Source of the DNA: Bacillota bacterium
GTDB taxonomy: Bacteria; Bacillota; GCA-003054495; Carboxydocellales; JAJZTU01
NCBI GenBank assembly: GCA_021848765.1
Contig: JAJZTU010000126.1
Span: 1-9,211 of the forward strand
Reading direction: 5' to 3'
Length of the DNA: 9,211 nt
Shown here: positions 1 to 7,481 of the stretch, piece by piece
Numbering within the stretch: position 1 is the stretch's first letter
How the letters are laid out: every line of letters starts with the position of its first letter
Made by a program: the position numbers and the translations under genes
The notes under the pieces: model-generated
What the model was told of the DNA's origin: nothing
Seen by the model: the letters and a program-made list of their open reading frames with translations, nothing else
Database searches by the model: none

Positions 1-1
1 A

Positions 2-2470
2 CAGGTGGTGGAACCCCTGGTGGAACTGGCCAAAACCCATACCTCTCCCTCTATTGAGCGCTCAGTGCTCCTGCGCATGGGTTTTTCCAACCAGGAAGCC
101 CAGGGGATTGTGGAGCAGTGTGTAAACCGGGGCCTTTTGGGCAAAGGGGCGGGAAATATTGTACTTAGACTGGCCGGAACAGAAAACATCGCCATTTTGG
201 AGGCAGGGCAGAGGTTAGCTGCGGGTTCAACTGCTCCCAACGGGGACATAATTACTCGCAATGGGAGTTCCGGGATGGAAACACCGTTAAACCCGGAGGA
301 AAAGCTGTCCGTGGAGTCCGTTCTCCGGGGGCTGGAGCGCTACCGTCCCCGGCGCAAGGGCTGGGTCTGGCGCAGGCAGCCTCAGGGCGGGGAAATTACC
401 TACGGGCAGTTCACCTACCACCAGGCCTCCAAACCCTTAAAACAAAGTATCCCTCTACCGGCAGCCAAGTATTTTGAGGGCATTGATCCCCAGCCTGACT
501 GTACAATCACTGCCGAGATTGCCTCAGGCCGTTTTGAGGATGACCTCAGGCGGATGCGCATGGCCGCCTGGCACGGGGCTGACCATATCATGGTGATCAG
601 GACTGCCGGACAAAGCCATTTCGACGGGCTTATGGAGGGAACTCCCGAAGGGGTAGGCGGAGTGCCCATCACCAGAAAGCAGCTCCGGGCTACCCGCAAG
701 GCTCTGGACTTAATTGAAGACGAGGTGGGGCGCCCCATTAACCTCCACTCCTATGTCAGCGGAGTAGCCGGACCGGAGGTCGCAGTACTCTTTGCCGAAG
801 AAGGAATCAATGGCGCCCACCAGGACCCCCAGTATAACGTGCTCTACCGAAACATCAACATGTACCGGTCGTTTGTGGATGCTGCAGTAGCCAAGACACT
901 TATGGCCTCAGCAGAAATGGTCCAGATTGACGGCGCCCACAATGCCAATGCCACTGCCCGGGAAGCCTGGAAGGTCATGCCTGAACTGATGGTTCAGCAT
1001 GCTATCAACTGCATGTATTCCACCTTGGCCGGTATGCCCAAGGAAAGTATTTGCCTTTCTACTGTACCCCCGTCTGCTCCGCCGGCTCCTTGCCTGCGTC
1101 TTGACCTCCCCTATGCCGTAGCCTTGCGGGATTTATTCCGGGATTATCGCATGCGGGCTCAGATGAATACCAAGTATATGGAGTCCTGTACCCGGGAGGT
1201 TACGGTAACCCATACCCTGAATTTGCTGTTAAGCCGCCTGACCAGCGCTGATATCCAAAGCACTATTACCCCTGACGAAGGCCGTAACGTGCCCTGGAAC
1301 TATAACACCATCCATGCGGTAAACACAGCTAAGCAGGCGCTCATTGGTATGGACGGTTTGCAGGAGATGGTGGAACTAAAACTGGCAGGGCCCCTTGGGG
1401 AAAAGGCCCGGGAACTTAAAGAGCGGGCTACCCTCTTCCTCCAGGAAATTCTGGCCACCGGTGGTTATTTCGCAGCCGTGGAAACAGGTTTCTTTGTGGA
1501 TTCCGGCTACTACCCGGAACGGAATGGCGATGGGATCAGCCGCCGCTCCCAAGGTGGGGTGGGGGCAGGGACTGTGGTACCCAGGGATGAAGATTACTTT
1601 GCTCCGGTGTGTGAGCATTTTGGCTATAACCGGATACCTGCCGGCCCGCATAAACTTTGTTCCGTTATAGGCGGTTGTACATTATGCAATCCGGAAAAAA
1701 TCCGCTTCATCGACGAGCTTGATGAGGAGGACAATGTCCATAAACGCTTGGAGGAGGCCGCACCTTTCCGGGGAAACAACTTGCTGCGGCCGGAAGTAGA
1801 ATGGGCCGGGGACGGCATTGTAGCAGTAACCATGTTTCTTCCGGCCGCAGGTAGGGTAGCTGAATTTGCGGCCCGGGAGATGGCTAAAAAAATGGGTTTG
1901 GAGGAGGCCGAAGTAATTCATAAACAGGTTCTCCATCCTGCCGAAGGCACTCTTATCGAGTTAAAGGGCAAGTTAAACATTGCCCTGGACCCCAAGACCC
2001 TGGTTATCCCCCCTGAAGTCCCTGTCCTCAGTGAAGATGAAATCAGGTCTGCCATCAAGGCCCGGCCGCTCAAGGTAGTGGCGGCCACTGTCGGCGAAGA
2101 TGAGCACTCTGTCGGGTTGAGGGAAATTATTGATATCAAACACGGCGGTATCGAAAAGTTCGGCATTCAGTGCTACTACCTGGGTACCTCCGTACCGCTG
2201 GATAAGGTGGTCAATGCAGCCATAGAAACTGATGCCGAGGCTGTGCTCATCAGCACTATTATCACCCATGGTGACGTGCACCGCCAGAATATGAAACGCC
2301 TGCACCAACTCTGTGTAGAAAAGGGCATCCGGGACAGGCTGCTCCTCCTGGGGGGAGGCACCCAGGTGACCAATGAGATAGCTGTGGAATGTGGGTTGGA
2401 TGCCGGTTTTGGCCGGGGAACCAAGGGGGTTCAGGTAGCCAGCTTTATTGTAGCCCACAGAAGAGGCTAA
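2..2470 (+). CDS. oraE: D-ornithine 4,5-aminomutase, OraS-OraE fused reading frame (5' partial)
   Basis: Adenosylcobalamin- and PLP-dependent mutase that moves the terminal amino group of D-ornithine to C4, giving 2,4-diaminopentanoate. The frame is open to the first base of the window. The GTG at position 5 is unlikely to be the start, because the first ~70 residues (THTSPSIERSVLLRMGF, GLLGKGAG) resemble the interior of the small subunit OraS. From Met91 (position 275, METPLNPEEK) the protein matches OraE over its whole length, with the PLP-barrel signatures DPQPDCTITAEIASGRFEDD, RMRMAAWHGADHIMVIRTAG and NGAHQDPQYNVLYRNINM. The C-terminal Rossmann domain has the B12 motif DEHSVG (His701, numbered from the GTG) and Lys712 in IDIKHGG, equivalent to the PLP Schiff-base lysine of OraE. 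In known organisms OraS (~120 aa) and OraE (~735 aa) are separate genes. A GGGAG at 263-267 lies 7 nt before ATG 275, so OraE might also start there. The assignment is firm; the fusion is uncertain. Confidence 0.95.
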   Translation, partial: QVVEPLVELAKTHTSPSIERSVLLRMGFSNQEAQGIVEQCVNRGLLGKGAGNIVLRLAGTENIAILEAGQRLAAGSTAPNGDIITRNGSSGMETPLNPEEKLSVESVLRGLERYRPRRKGWVWRRQPQGGEITYGQFTYHQASKPLKQSIPLPAAKYFEGIDPQPDCTITAEIASGRFEDDLRRMRMAAWHGADHIMVIRTAGQSHFDGLMEGTPEGVGGVPITRKQLRATRKALDLIEDEVGRPINLHSYVSGVAGPEVAVLFAEEGINGAHQDPQYNVLYRNINMYRSFVDAAVAKTLMASAEMVQIDGAHNANATAREAWKVMPELMVQHAINCMYSTLAGMPKESICLSTVPPSAPPAPCLRLDLPYAVALRDLFRDYRMRAQMNTKYMESCTREVTVTHTLNLLLSRLTSADIQSTITPDEGRNVPWNYNTIHAVNTAKQALIGMDGLQEMVELKLAGPLGEKARELKERATLFLQEILATGGYFAAVETGFFVDSGYYPERNGDGISRRSQGGVGAGTVVPRDEDYFAPVCEHFGYNRIPAGPHKLCSVIGGCTLCNPEKIRFIDELDEEDNVHKRLEEAAPFRGNNLLRPEVEWAGDGIVAVTMFLPAAGRVAEFAAREMAKKMGLEEAEVIHKQVLHPAEGTLIELKGKLNIALDPKTLVIPPEVPVLSEDEIRSAIKARPLKVVAATVGEDEHSVGLREIIDIKHGGIEKFGIQCYYLGTSVPLDKVVNAAIETDAEAVLISTIITHGDVHRQNMKRLHQLCVEKGIRDRLLLLGGGTQVTNEIAVECGLDAGFGRGTKGVQVASFIVAHRRG
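263..277 (+). promoter_or_regulatory. Internal ribosome binding site and ATG for stand-alone OraE
   Basis: GGGAG at 263-267 lies 7 nt upstream of ATG 275, where OraE homology begins. Such a site is expected at the start of a separate oraE gene but not inside a genuine fusion protein. A TAA at 249-251 in the +1 frame would end an unfused OraS 23 nt before this ATG. The site therefore supports either dual translation or a one-base indel between about 215 and 250 that hides the OraS stop. Confidence 0.5.
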
Positions 2471-2545
2471 TGCTTTGCCGGGAACACTGTTGAGATTTGC
2501 TGATGGAAATGCCGCTGATATTTTGCAGAGGAGGTGGGTAACCCC

Positions 2546-3904
2546 ATGCTGCCTGAACTTCTGGTCGCAGAGATAGGTAGTACGACAACAGTAGTTAACG
2601 CATTTGGCGGGCTTACTTCCTCCGCTCCGCTATTTCTTGGCCAGGGCATGGCACCTACATCTGCAGGCCGGGGAGATGTTAATACCGGCTTAATAGAAGC
2701 GGCCCGGGATTTGGAGGATAGGACCGGATTTAAGGTATCGGCTATTCCCCTGTTTGCCACCAGCTCTGCTGCCGGGGGATTAAAGATGACCGTCCATGGC
2801 CTGGTATATGACATGACAGTCAAAGCAGCCAAGGAAGCGGCATTGGGGGCCGGAGCGGTAATTCGCCAAATAACCGCTGGGGAATTAACCGGCCGTGACC
2901 TCCGTAAGCTGGCAGCCATCAAACCAAACCTGATCCTCCTGGCCGGGGGGGTGGATTACGGCGAACAGCGCACAGTTATCAACAATGCCCGCCGTCTCGG
3001 GGAGTTTTTGGCAGCCCAAAACTTGACTGTCCCGGTCATTTACGCCGGTAATGTAGCTGCAGCTGACGAGGTTGCCGAAATACTCTCCGCTTTTGGCCTG
3101 CCCGTTTACCCTACGGAAAATGTCTACCCCCAAATTGACCTGCTCAACATAGAGCCCACCAGAAGATTGATTCAAAAGGCTTTCGAGGAGCATATCACCC
3201 AAGCCCCGGGGATGGAAAAAATCCGCAGCCTGGTTCAGGGCCCCATCCTTCCCACTCCGGGGGCGGTCATGGAGGCTGCCCTGCTGTTGTCCCGGGAAAT
3301 CAGTGACCTGATGGTAGTAGACGTAGGGGGAGCTACCACAGATGTCCACTCGGTCACCGATGGCTCCGAAGAATACCAAAAACTGCTAGTAAATCCCGAG
3401 CCAAGGCCCAAACGGACAGTGGAAGGAGATCTTGGAGTATATGTCAATGCTGGTCACGTGGTTGAACTGGCCGGCGAGGAGCTTTGGAAGCAGCGCTTCG
3501 GGCCGGACTGGCCAAGCTTACTCAAGCCCGTCCCCTCCACCCCGGAAGAAATCGCCTTAACCGAAGCCCTTGCCGAAATAGCCGTCCATACAGCCGTCTT
3601 GCGCCACTGCGGGCGAATCCGCCACCTGTACGGGCCAACCGGCCGTTTTGCCATAGCAGAGGGCAAGGACCTCACCCGGGTCAAGGCCATAATCGGCACC
3701 GGCGGAGCCCTGACCAGGCTGCCGGGAGGCAAAGCCCTTCTGAGCCGCATTCCGCCATTAAACCGGGGGCAGGAGCTTTTACCGGCCAAGGATACCCCGG
3801 TGCTGATTGAAGCAGACTATATCATGGCCTCCCTCGGGGTCCTTTCCCGGCAGCATCCGGAGGCAGCATTAACATTGCTGAAGAAATCCCTGGGCCTGCT
3901 TTGA
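2546..3904 (+). CDS. MutL/GlmL-family ASKHA ATPase of the ornithine pathway (probable aminomutase reactivating factor)
   Basis: A protein of the GlmL/MutL family, actin-like (ASKHA) ATPases found beside B12-dependent mutases and thought to maintain or reactivate them. Here its position directly after oraE points to ornithine aminomutase as the client, which is inference. Nucleotide-binding motifs are visible: phosphate-1 VAEIGSTTTVV at residues 7-17, phosphate-2 VVDVGGATTDVHSV from residue 257 (Asp259, Asp266), and an adenosine-type IGTGGALTRLPGG from residue 383. No membrane segments are evident. The preferred start is ATG 2546 (452 aa). A GTG at 2534 is in frame but lies inside the AGAGGAGGTG ribosome binding site (2527-2536), so it cannot use that site. 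The spacing to ATG 2546 is slightly long (11 nt). The gap from the oraE stop is 75 nt with no visible terminator, consistent with one operon. Confidence 0.88.
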   Translation: MLPELLVAEIGSTTTVVNAFGGLTSSAPLFLGQGMAPTSAGRGDVNTGLIEAARDLEDRTGFKVSAIPLFATSSAAGGLKMTVHGLVYDMTVKAAKEAALGAGAVIRQITAGELTGRDLRKLAAIKPNLILLAGGVDYGEQRTVINNARRLGEFLAAQNLTVPVIYAGNVAAADEVAEILSAFGLPVYPTENVYPQIDLLNIEPTRRLIQKAFEEHITQAPGMEKIRSLVQGPILPTPGAVMEAALLLSREISDLMVVDVGGATTDVHSVTDGSEEYQKLLVNPEPRPKRTVEGDLGVYVNAGHVVELAGEELWKQRFGPDWPSLLKPVPSTPEEIALTEALAEIAVHTAVLRHCGRIRHLYGPTGRFAIAEGKDLTRVKAIIGTGGALTRLPGGKALLSRIPPLNRGQELLPAKDTPVLIEADYIMASLGVLSRQHPEAALTLLKKSLGLL

Positions 3905-3962
3905 AAAGAGGCCAACACCCGAATAGACTTATGAGCCGCAGACGGTTTAAGGAGGTGGCACC

Positions 3963-5063
3963 ATGGCTTATCCCAAAGTTATCCTTAACCTGGATTATAT
4001 TGAAGCCAACACCGGGGTAATAGCCCATCATTGCCGGCGGCACGCCATTCAACTGGTCGGAGTCACCAAAGTCTGCTGCGGTTCACCGGAAGTGGCGGGA
4101 GCCATGCTGAGGGGTGGAGCGGAAATCCTTGCTGATTCCCGCCTGGACAACCTGGCCAAGCTCCGCCGGGCAGGTATTACCGTACCCCTAATGCTGCTGC
4201 GCCTGCCTATGGTTACTGAGGCCCAGGATGTGGTCAGCCTGGCAGACATCAGCCTGAACTCCGAAGTAAAAACCCTGCGGGCACTAAGCACTGCGGCCAC
4301 TCGGCTGAATAAAAAACACCGGGTCATACTCATGGTTGACCTGGGCGACCTGCGGGAAGGCCTGCTGCCTTCCACTGCCGAAAAAGTTTTCAAAAAAGTT
4401 TACCGGCTCCCCGGCCTGGAATTCATCGGCCTGGGTACTAATTTTGCCTGTTACGGGGGGGTGGTCCCCACTCCGGAAAACCTGAACCAATTAGTTACCC
4501 TCAGGGACAAACTGGAACGGGATTTTCAGGTCCGCCTGCCCGTCCTTTCCGGAGGAAATTCCAGCAGTATTCCCCTGCTCCTGTCCGGGCAAATCCCACC
4601 CCAAATCAACCAGCTCCGGATTGGCGAAGGCATTATCCTGGGCCGGGAAACCATCCACCGCAATCCCATTCCGGGCACCTGCCAGGATACTGCCCGGCTG
4701 GTGGCAGAGGTTATTGAGGAACAGAGCAAGCCCTCCATACCCCGGGGGGAAGTCAGCCAGGATGCTTTTGGGGAGCACCCGGTCTTTATCGATAGAGGGG
4801 AACGCTGCCGGGCCATTTTGGCCGTAGGCAGGCAGGATGTAACCCCCAAAGGCCTTGAACCACTTACTCCCGGACTGGAAATCATCGGGGCCAGCAGCGA
4901 CCATCTGATTATAGATGTCACCGGCCGGCACCGGAAGTTCCCCATAGGCTCGACCATGGAATTTGTCCTTAACTATGCCGGGTTGCTGGGAGCAATGACC
5001 TCTCCCTACGTGGAAAAGGAATTCTTGTATTCCCAGAACAGACAAGGGACGGTGAAACCATGA
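3963..5063 (+). CDS. orr: Ornithine racemase (PLP-dependent, alanine racemase fold)
   Basis: Converts L-ornithine to D-ornithine, the substrate of the aminomutase encoded upstream. The 366-residue protein matches clostridial Orr from end to end: an N-terminal TIM-barrel with the likely PLP lysine Lys36 in LVGVTKVCCG, then ADSRLDNLAKLR, ADISLNSEVKTLRAL, ILMVDLGDLREGLLP, the phosphate-binding GGNSSS at about 197-202, LRIGEGIILGRET, and the C-terminal beta domain with QDAFGEHP and IGASSDHLIIDVT (from residue 307). The start ATG 3963 is preceded by AAGGAGG ending 7 nt upstream, an ideal site. The gap to the preceding ATPase gene is 58 nt. The stop TGA overlaps the ATG of the arginase gene, implying translational coupling. 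The family is sure. Ornithine specificity rests on overall similarity to Orr and on the operon context. Confidence 0.93.
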   Translation: MAYPKVILNLDYIEANTGVIAHHCRRHAIQLVGVTKVCCGSPEVAGAMLRGGAEILADSRLDNLAKLRRAGITVPLMLLRLPMVTEAQDVVSLADISLNSEVKTLRALSTAATRLNKKHRVILMVDLGDLREGLLPSTAEKVFKKVYRLPGLEFIGLGTNFACYGGVVPTPENLNQLVTLRDKLERDFQVRLPVLSGGNSSSIPLLLSGQIPPQINQLRIGEGIILGRETIHRNPIPGTCQDTARLVAEVIEEQSKPSIPRGEVSQDAFGEHPVFIDRGERCRAILAVGRQDVTPKGLEPLTPGLEIIGASSDHLIIDVTGRHRKFPIGSTMEFVLNYAGLLGAMTSPYVEKEFLYSQNRQGTVKP

Positions 5064-5956
5064 AAATCAGGATTATCGGCGTACCTATAGACCTGGGAGC
5101 CGACCGGCGGGGTGTGGACATGGGGCCAAGCGCTATCCGCTATGCCTCCCTGCAGTCGGAACTGGAGGATTTAGGCCTGGTAGTTCAGGACCTTGGCAAT
5201 ATCGAGGTCCCGGTTCCTGAAGCCCGCAGGGTAGTGGACAGCAGGCAAAAATACCTCCCGGAAATTGACCGGATTTCGGAAAAGCTGGCCTCTCTGGTGG
5301 AAAATGCCTTTCTGGACGGCTATATACCCCTTGTCCTGGGCGGAGATCATAGTATCGCCATCGGGGCGCTGGCCGGGGCGGCTAAAGTTAAGCACCAACT
5401 GGGGCTATTGTGGTTTGATACCCATGGGGACTGCAATACCCCGGAAACTACCCCCAGCGGCAATATTCACGGTATGTCCATGGCCGTTTCCCTGGGCTTC
5501 GGGCCGGAAAACCTGGTCAAATGCGGTGGGTTCAGCCCCAAGGTCCGACCGGAAAACACTGTCCTGATTGGGGCCAGAAATCTGGACCGCCGGGAAAGGG
5601 AAAATATCATGCGGGCAGGAATCCACGTTTTTACCATGAAGGAAATCGACCGCCTGGGGATGGAGGATGTTGTCAAAAAGGCATTAGCCCAGGCTACCCA
5701 CGGCACCAATGGGGTGCACCTGAGCTTTGACCTGGACGTCATGGACCCCAGTGAAGCCCCGGGGGTAGGGACACCGGCCCGGGGAGGCATCAGCTACCGT
5801 GAAGCCCACCTGGCCATGGAACTTTTAGCCGACTCCGGGGTAATTTGTTCCGCCGATTTTTCCGAAGTAAATCCCATTCTGGATATCCAGAATAAAACTG
5901 CAGAGATGGCAGTGGGCCTGATTGCCTCTGTTTTTGGCAAAAGAATTATGCCCTAA
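5060..5956 (+). CDS. rocF: Arginase
   Basis: Hydrolyses L-arginine to L-ornithine and urea with a binuclear Mn2+ centre. All metal-site motifs of the arginase/ureohydrolase superfamily are present: GGDHS (residues 94-98, His97), DTHGD (Asp120, His122, Asp124), and SFDLDVMDPSEAPGVGTP with Asp224 and Asp226. The arginase-type substrate loop NTPETTPSGNIHGM and the C-terminal EVNP (Glu269) favour arginase over agmatinase. At 298 aa it has the normal bacterial length. Ala is replaced by Thr in the usual DAHGD motif and Cys125 follows it; neither is a ligand. The ATG overlaps the orr stop (ATGA, 5060-5063), so the gene is probably translated from the same message. Placed next to orr and oraE, it supplies ornithine for fermentation. 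The rocF symbol is by family; the operon role is fermentative rather than classical RocF catabolism. Confidence 0.94.
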   Translation: MKIRIIGVPIDLGADRRGVDMGPSAIRYASLQSELEDLGLVVQDLGNIEVPVPEARRVVDSRQKYLPEIDRISEKLASLVENAFLDGYIPLVLGGDHSIAIGALAGAAKVKHQLGLLWFDTHGDCNTPETTPSGNIHGMSMAVSLGFGPENLVKCGGFSPKVRPENTVLIGARNLDRRERENIMRAGIHVFTMKEIDRLGMEDVVKKALAQATHGTNGVHLSFDLDVMDPSEAPGVGTPARGGISYREAHLAMELLADSGVICSADFSEVNPILDIQNKTAEMAVGLIASVFGKRIMP

Positions 5957-6355
5957 CTGTCATTCTAACGGCAAAGCCTTGTGGTGAAACCGATTCCGGC
6001 AAGGGGAGCACCGAATGGCAGGCAGCGCACTCCCCGGTAGCCTTGGCGCCGTTATGACATTTCATACAAGTGCTCATTGGAATGGTATTACCGGAGAATC
6101 TTTTAACCCGGTCGCCGTGGGCCACATTACTGTGACAGTCTGCACAGTCAATACCCTTCTTCAGGTGTAATTCAAGTGGGGAATAATCAGATTTCCGGGT
6201 GGTGTAATTTTTGGCCCCATCTCATGACATTGGATACAGTAGTCAGGATTATTGGCAGCCTGTTTAAACTGAGCGGACTGGAAGGCCCAAATAGCCAGAG
6301 CCGCCGTAAAAACCAGTACCACAAAACGAGTTGCGTTTAGCCTGAGTTTCCTCAA
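5946..6355 (-). pseudogene. Membrane-anchored tetraheme c-type cytochrome, frameshifted
   Basis: A probable NapC/NrfH-like or cytochrome c3-like electron carrier anchored outside the membrane. The first frame, from TTG 6355, encodes MRKLRLNATR, a membrane helix (FVVLVFTAALAIWAF) and haem site 1, CIQCH, then stops at 6161. The frame two bases on (equivalent to one missing base) continues with CADCH, CMKCH and CAACH down to TAA at 5946-5948. The switch point is most simply the A5 run after CIQCHEMGPK; six A residues would give one ~136-residue tetraheme protein. The start lies 16 nt after the cytochrome b stop, in purine-rich AAGGGGGTAGGAGGGG, so the two were one transcript. The 3' end overlaps the convergent arginase gene by 11 bp. 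A sequencing error or transcriptional slippage at the A run cannot be excluded. The exact cytochrome family is uncertain. Confidence 0.82.
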
Positions 6356-6371
6356 CCCCTCCTACCCCCTT

Positions 6372-7070
6372 TCAGGTCAAGAGTTTCGGAACGAGCTGCA
6401 CAAAAATCCAGCCTATCACCAGGATATAGATTGCCAGCATTAGACCCATATACCACCGTCTCTTGCTAATATTATTGGAAGGATGTTCCTCTTCCACGTT
6501 TTCTTCCCCCCCATACTGTGTTACAAGGCGCTCGTACTCCAGTGGATGCTCCTCCATTTCGTGGTGCCGGGAAATCTTCCCGTTAATCCACACTTTGCTG
6601 GTGGGAAAAACATCCGGGTGAAAATGAACCCAGAAGAAATGGCCGATGGACACAGCTATCAGGCACACCACTGCCTCATTGCTATGGGCAATGCGCAGCA
6701 AATGGATGACCCAGCGGGGCATTACTGCGGCAGCTATTTCCGGAAACCAGAGGAAGAACCCGGTTAATCCCATCAGGATTATCCCGTACCCCCCTGCCAG
6801 GTACTCGAATTTCTCCAAATATGTGTAACGGTCATGTTTAGGCGGCTCTTTGGTTATCCCTAACAAATATTTGGCGTGGTGGAAAGCATTTAGGGCATCC
6901 TGCTTAGTCGGCACCATCGACCATTGGGGACCGGTGAATGTGAAATGCAGCACTAGCCAAACAATGTGATACAACCCGGCAAAGATCATGACAACCGCAC
7001 CCACCAGATGGACATTGAGCATGTTGTTACACCCGCCGAAGAGGGCTACCACACTTTTTGCCCAATCCAT
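6372..7070 (-). CDS. Cytochrome b, membrane subunit (main part, lacking helix 1)
   Basis: A multi-helix b-type cytochrome of the cytochrome b561/hydrogenase-formate dehydrogenase cytochrome b type, moving electrons between the quinone pool and a partner, here probably the adjacent c-type cytochrome. From the ATG at 7070 (232 residues) there are membrane helices at about 18-43 (with His21 and His35), 91-110, 128-151 (His129, His144) and 205-228. The histidines are candidate haem ligands. A charged cytoplasmic loop with HHEMEEHPLEYERL precedes the last helix. The expected first helix is missing. It is encoded immediately upstream in the same frame (7077-7208) but separated by a TGA. Only a weak GAGG lies 4 nt before ATG 7070, so independent translation would rely on reinitiation. 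Probably part of a disrupted gene; the exact partner enzyme is unknown. Confidence 0.78.
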   Translation of the reverse strand: MDWAKSVVALFGGCNNMLNVHLVGAVVMIFAGLYHIVWLVLHFTFTGPQWSMVPTKQDALNAFHHAKYLLGITKEPPKHDRYTYLEKFEYLAGGYGIILMGLTGFFLWFPEIAAAVMPRWVIHLLRIAHSNEAVVCLIAVSIGHFFWVHFHPDVFPTSKVWINGKISRHHEMEEHPLEYERLVTQYGGEENVEEEHPSNNISKRRWYMGLMLAIYILVIGWIFVQLVPKLLT

Positions 7071-7076
7071 GTGGCC

Positions 7077-7208
7077 TCATTTGATAGGGAAGCCGGTTAG
7101 AAACAAGAAGAACATGCTGACGAACAACAGGAGATGCTGGTAGCGCTGATGGGCGTCCCAATGCCGGATAAAAGCCGGTACCCCGCTTTTTACGGACTTA
7201 GCTGACAT
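7077..7208 (-). pseudogene. 5' fragment of the cytochrome b gene, ended by an in-frame TGA
   Basis: Starts at ATG 7208, with GGGGAG 8 nt upstream, and encodes 43 residues: MSAKSVKSG, then FIRHWDAHQRYQHLLLF and a hydrophobic helix ending LTGFPIK. This is the classic first helix of a di-haem cytochrome b, with His25 a likely haem ligand. The TGA at 7079-7077 is followed in the same frame by Gly-His and then the Met at 7070 of the main part. The reading frame is thus intact apart from one stop codon. Restored, the protein would have about 278 residues. A TGG-to-TGA change (Trp) is one simple origin. Sequence error or reinitiation giving a split protein are alternatives. Confidence 0.8.
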
Positions 7209-7252
7209 AAATTCATCTCCCCTTTCATATCCTATTATTGTGAAGGTGTGGC

Positions 7253-7339
7253 TTAATGGGCCTTCCCGGCATTTCTCAGCTTGCGGATCAGCTCGAAAAT
7301 GGCACTCAATGGCGAGTGCTCTGGATGCCAGTAAGCCAC
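7253..7339 (-). CDS. Possible 28-codon small reading frame upstream of cytochrome b
   Basis: GTG at 7339 opens a short frame encoding MAYWHPEHSPLSAIFELIRKLRNAGKAH, with AGGA 5 nt upstream. The composition is protein-like, with an amphipathic LSAIFELIRKLRNAG segment. It ends 44 nt before the cytochrome b start, so it could be the first member of that transcript or the tail of a decayed gene. No family is recognised and there is no independent support. Confidence 0.25.
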   Translation of the reverse strand: MAYWHPEHSPLSAIFELIRKLRNAGKAH

Positions 7340-7367
7340 ATCCGTCCTGGGCCTCGCTTAGGCCGTT

Positions 7368-7481
7368 CTACCCTCTAAATCTGACTACAGCCCGGACGAT
7401 GGCGTCAGCTACCTGCGCCTGGAATTCCGGGCTATTTAGAGGCGAAATACTTGGTCTGAAGTGGTCGATATTGACTTTGAT
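7368..7481 (-). pseudogene. Possible 37-residue reading frame without a normal start codon
   Basis: An AAGGAG ribosome-binding-like sequence (7495-7490) is followed by T7 and then an ATC codon at 7481. The frame reads IKVNIDHFRPSISPLNSPEF and continues QAQVADAIVRAVVRFRG to a TAG at 7368. The residues look like real protein and the ribosome binding site is good, but no ATG, GTG or TTG is suitably placed. It may be a gene that lost its start, with the frame at 7253-7339 as its downstream remnant. Not recognised. Confidence 0.22.

Noticed and set aside
2534..2545. GTG 2534 as start of the MutL-like ATPase
   Set aside because: It lies within the AGGAGG ribosome binding site; ATG 2546 places the conserved EIGSTTT motif at the usual distance from the N-terminus.
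5975..6007. CCTTG...CAAGG inverted repeat after arginase as a terminator
   Set aside because: Only five pairs with a long loop and no T tract; the region also codes for the tail of the cytochrome c.
7077..7079. Selenocysteine at the cytochrome b TGA
   Set aside because: No selenoprotein is known to me at this position of cytochrome b, and no clear insertion hairpin is seen just downstream; mutation or sequence error is simpler.
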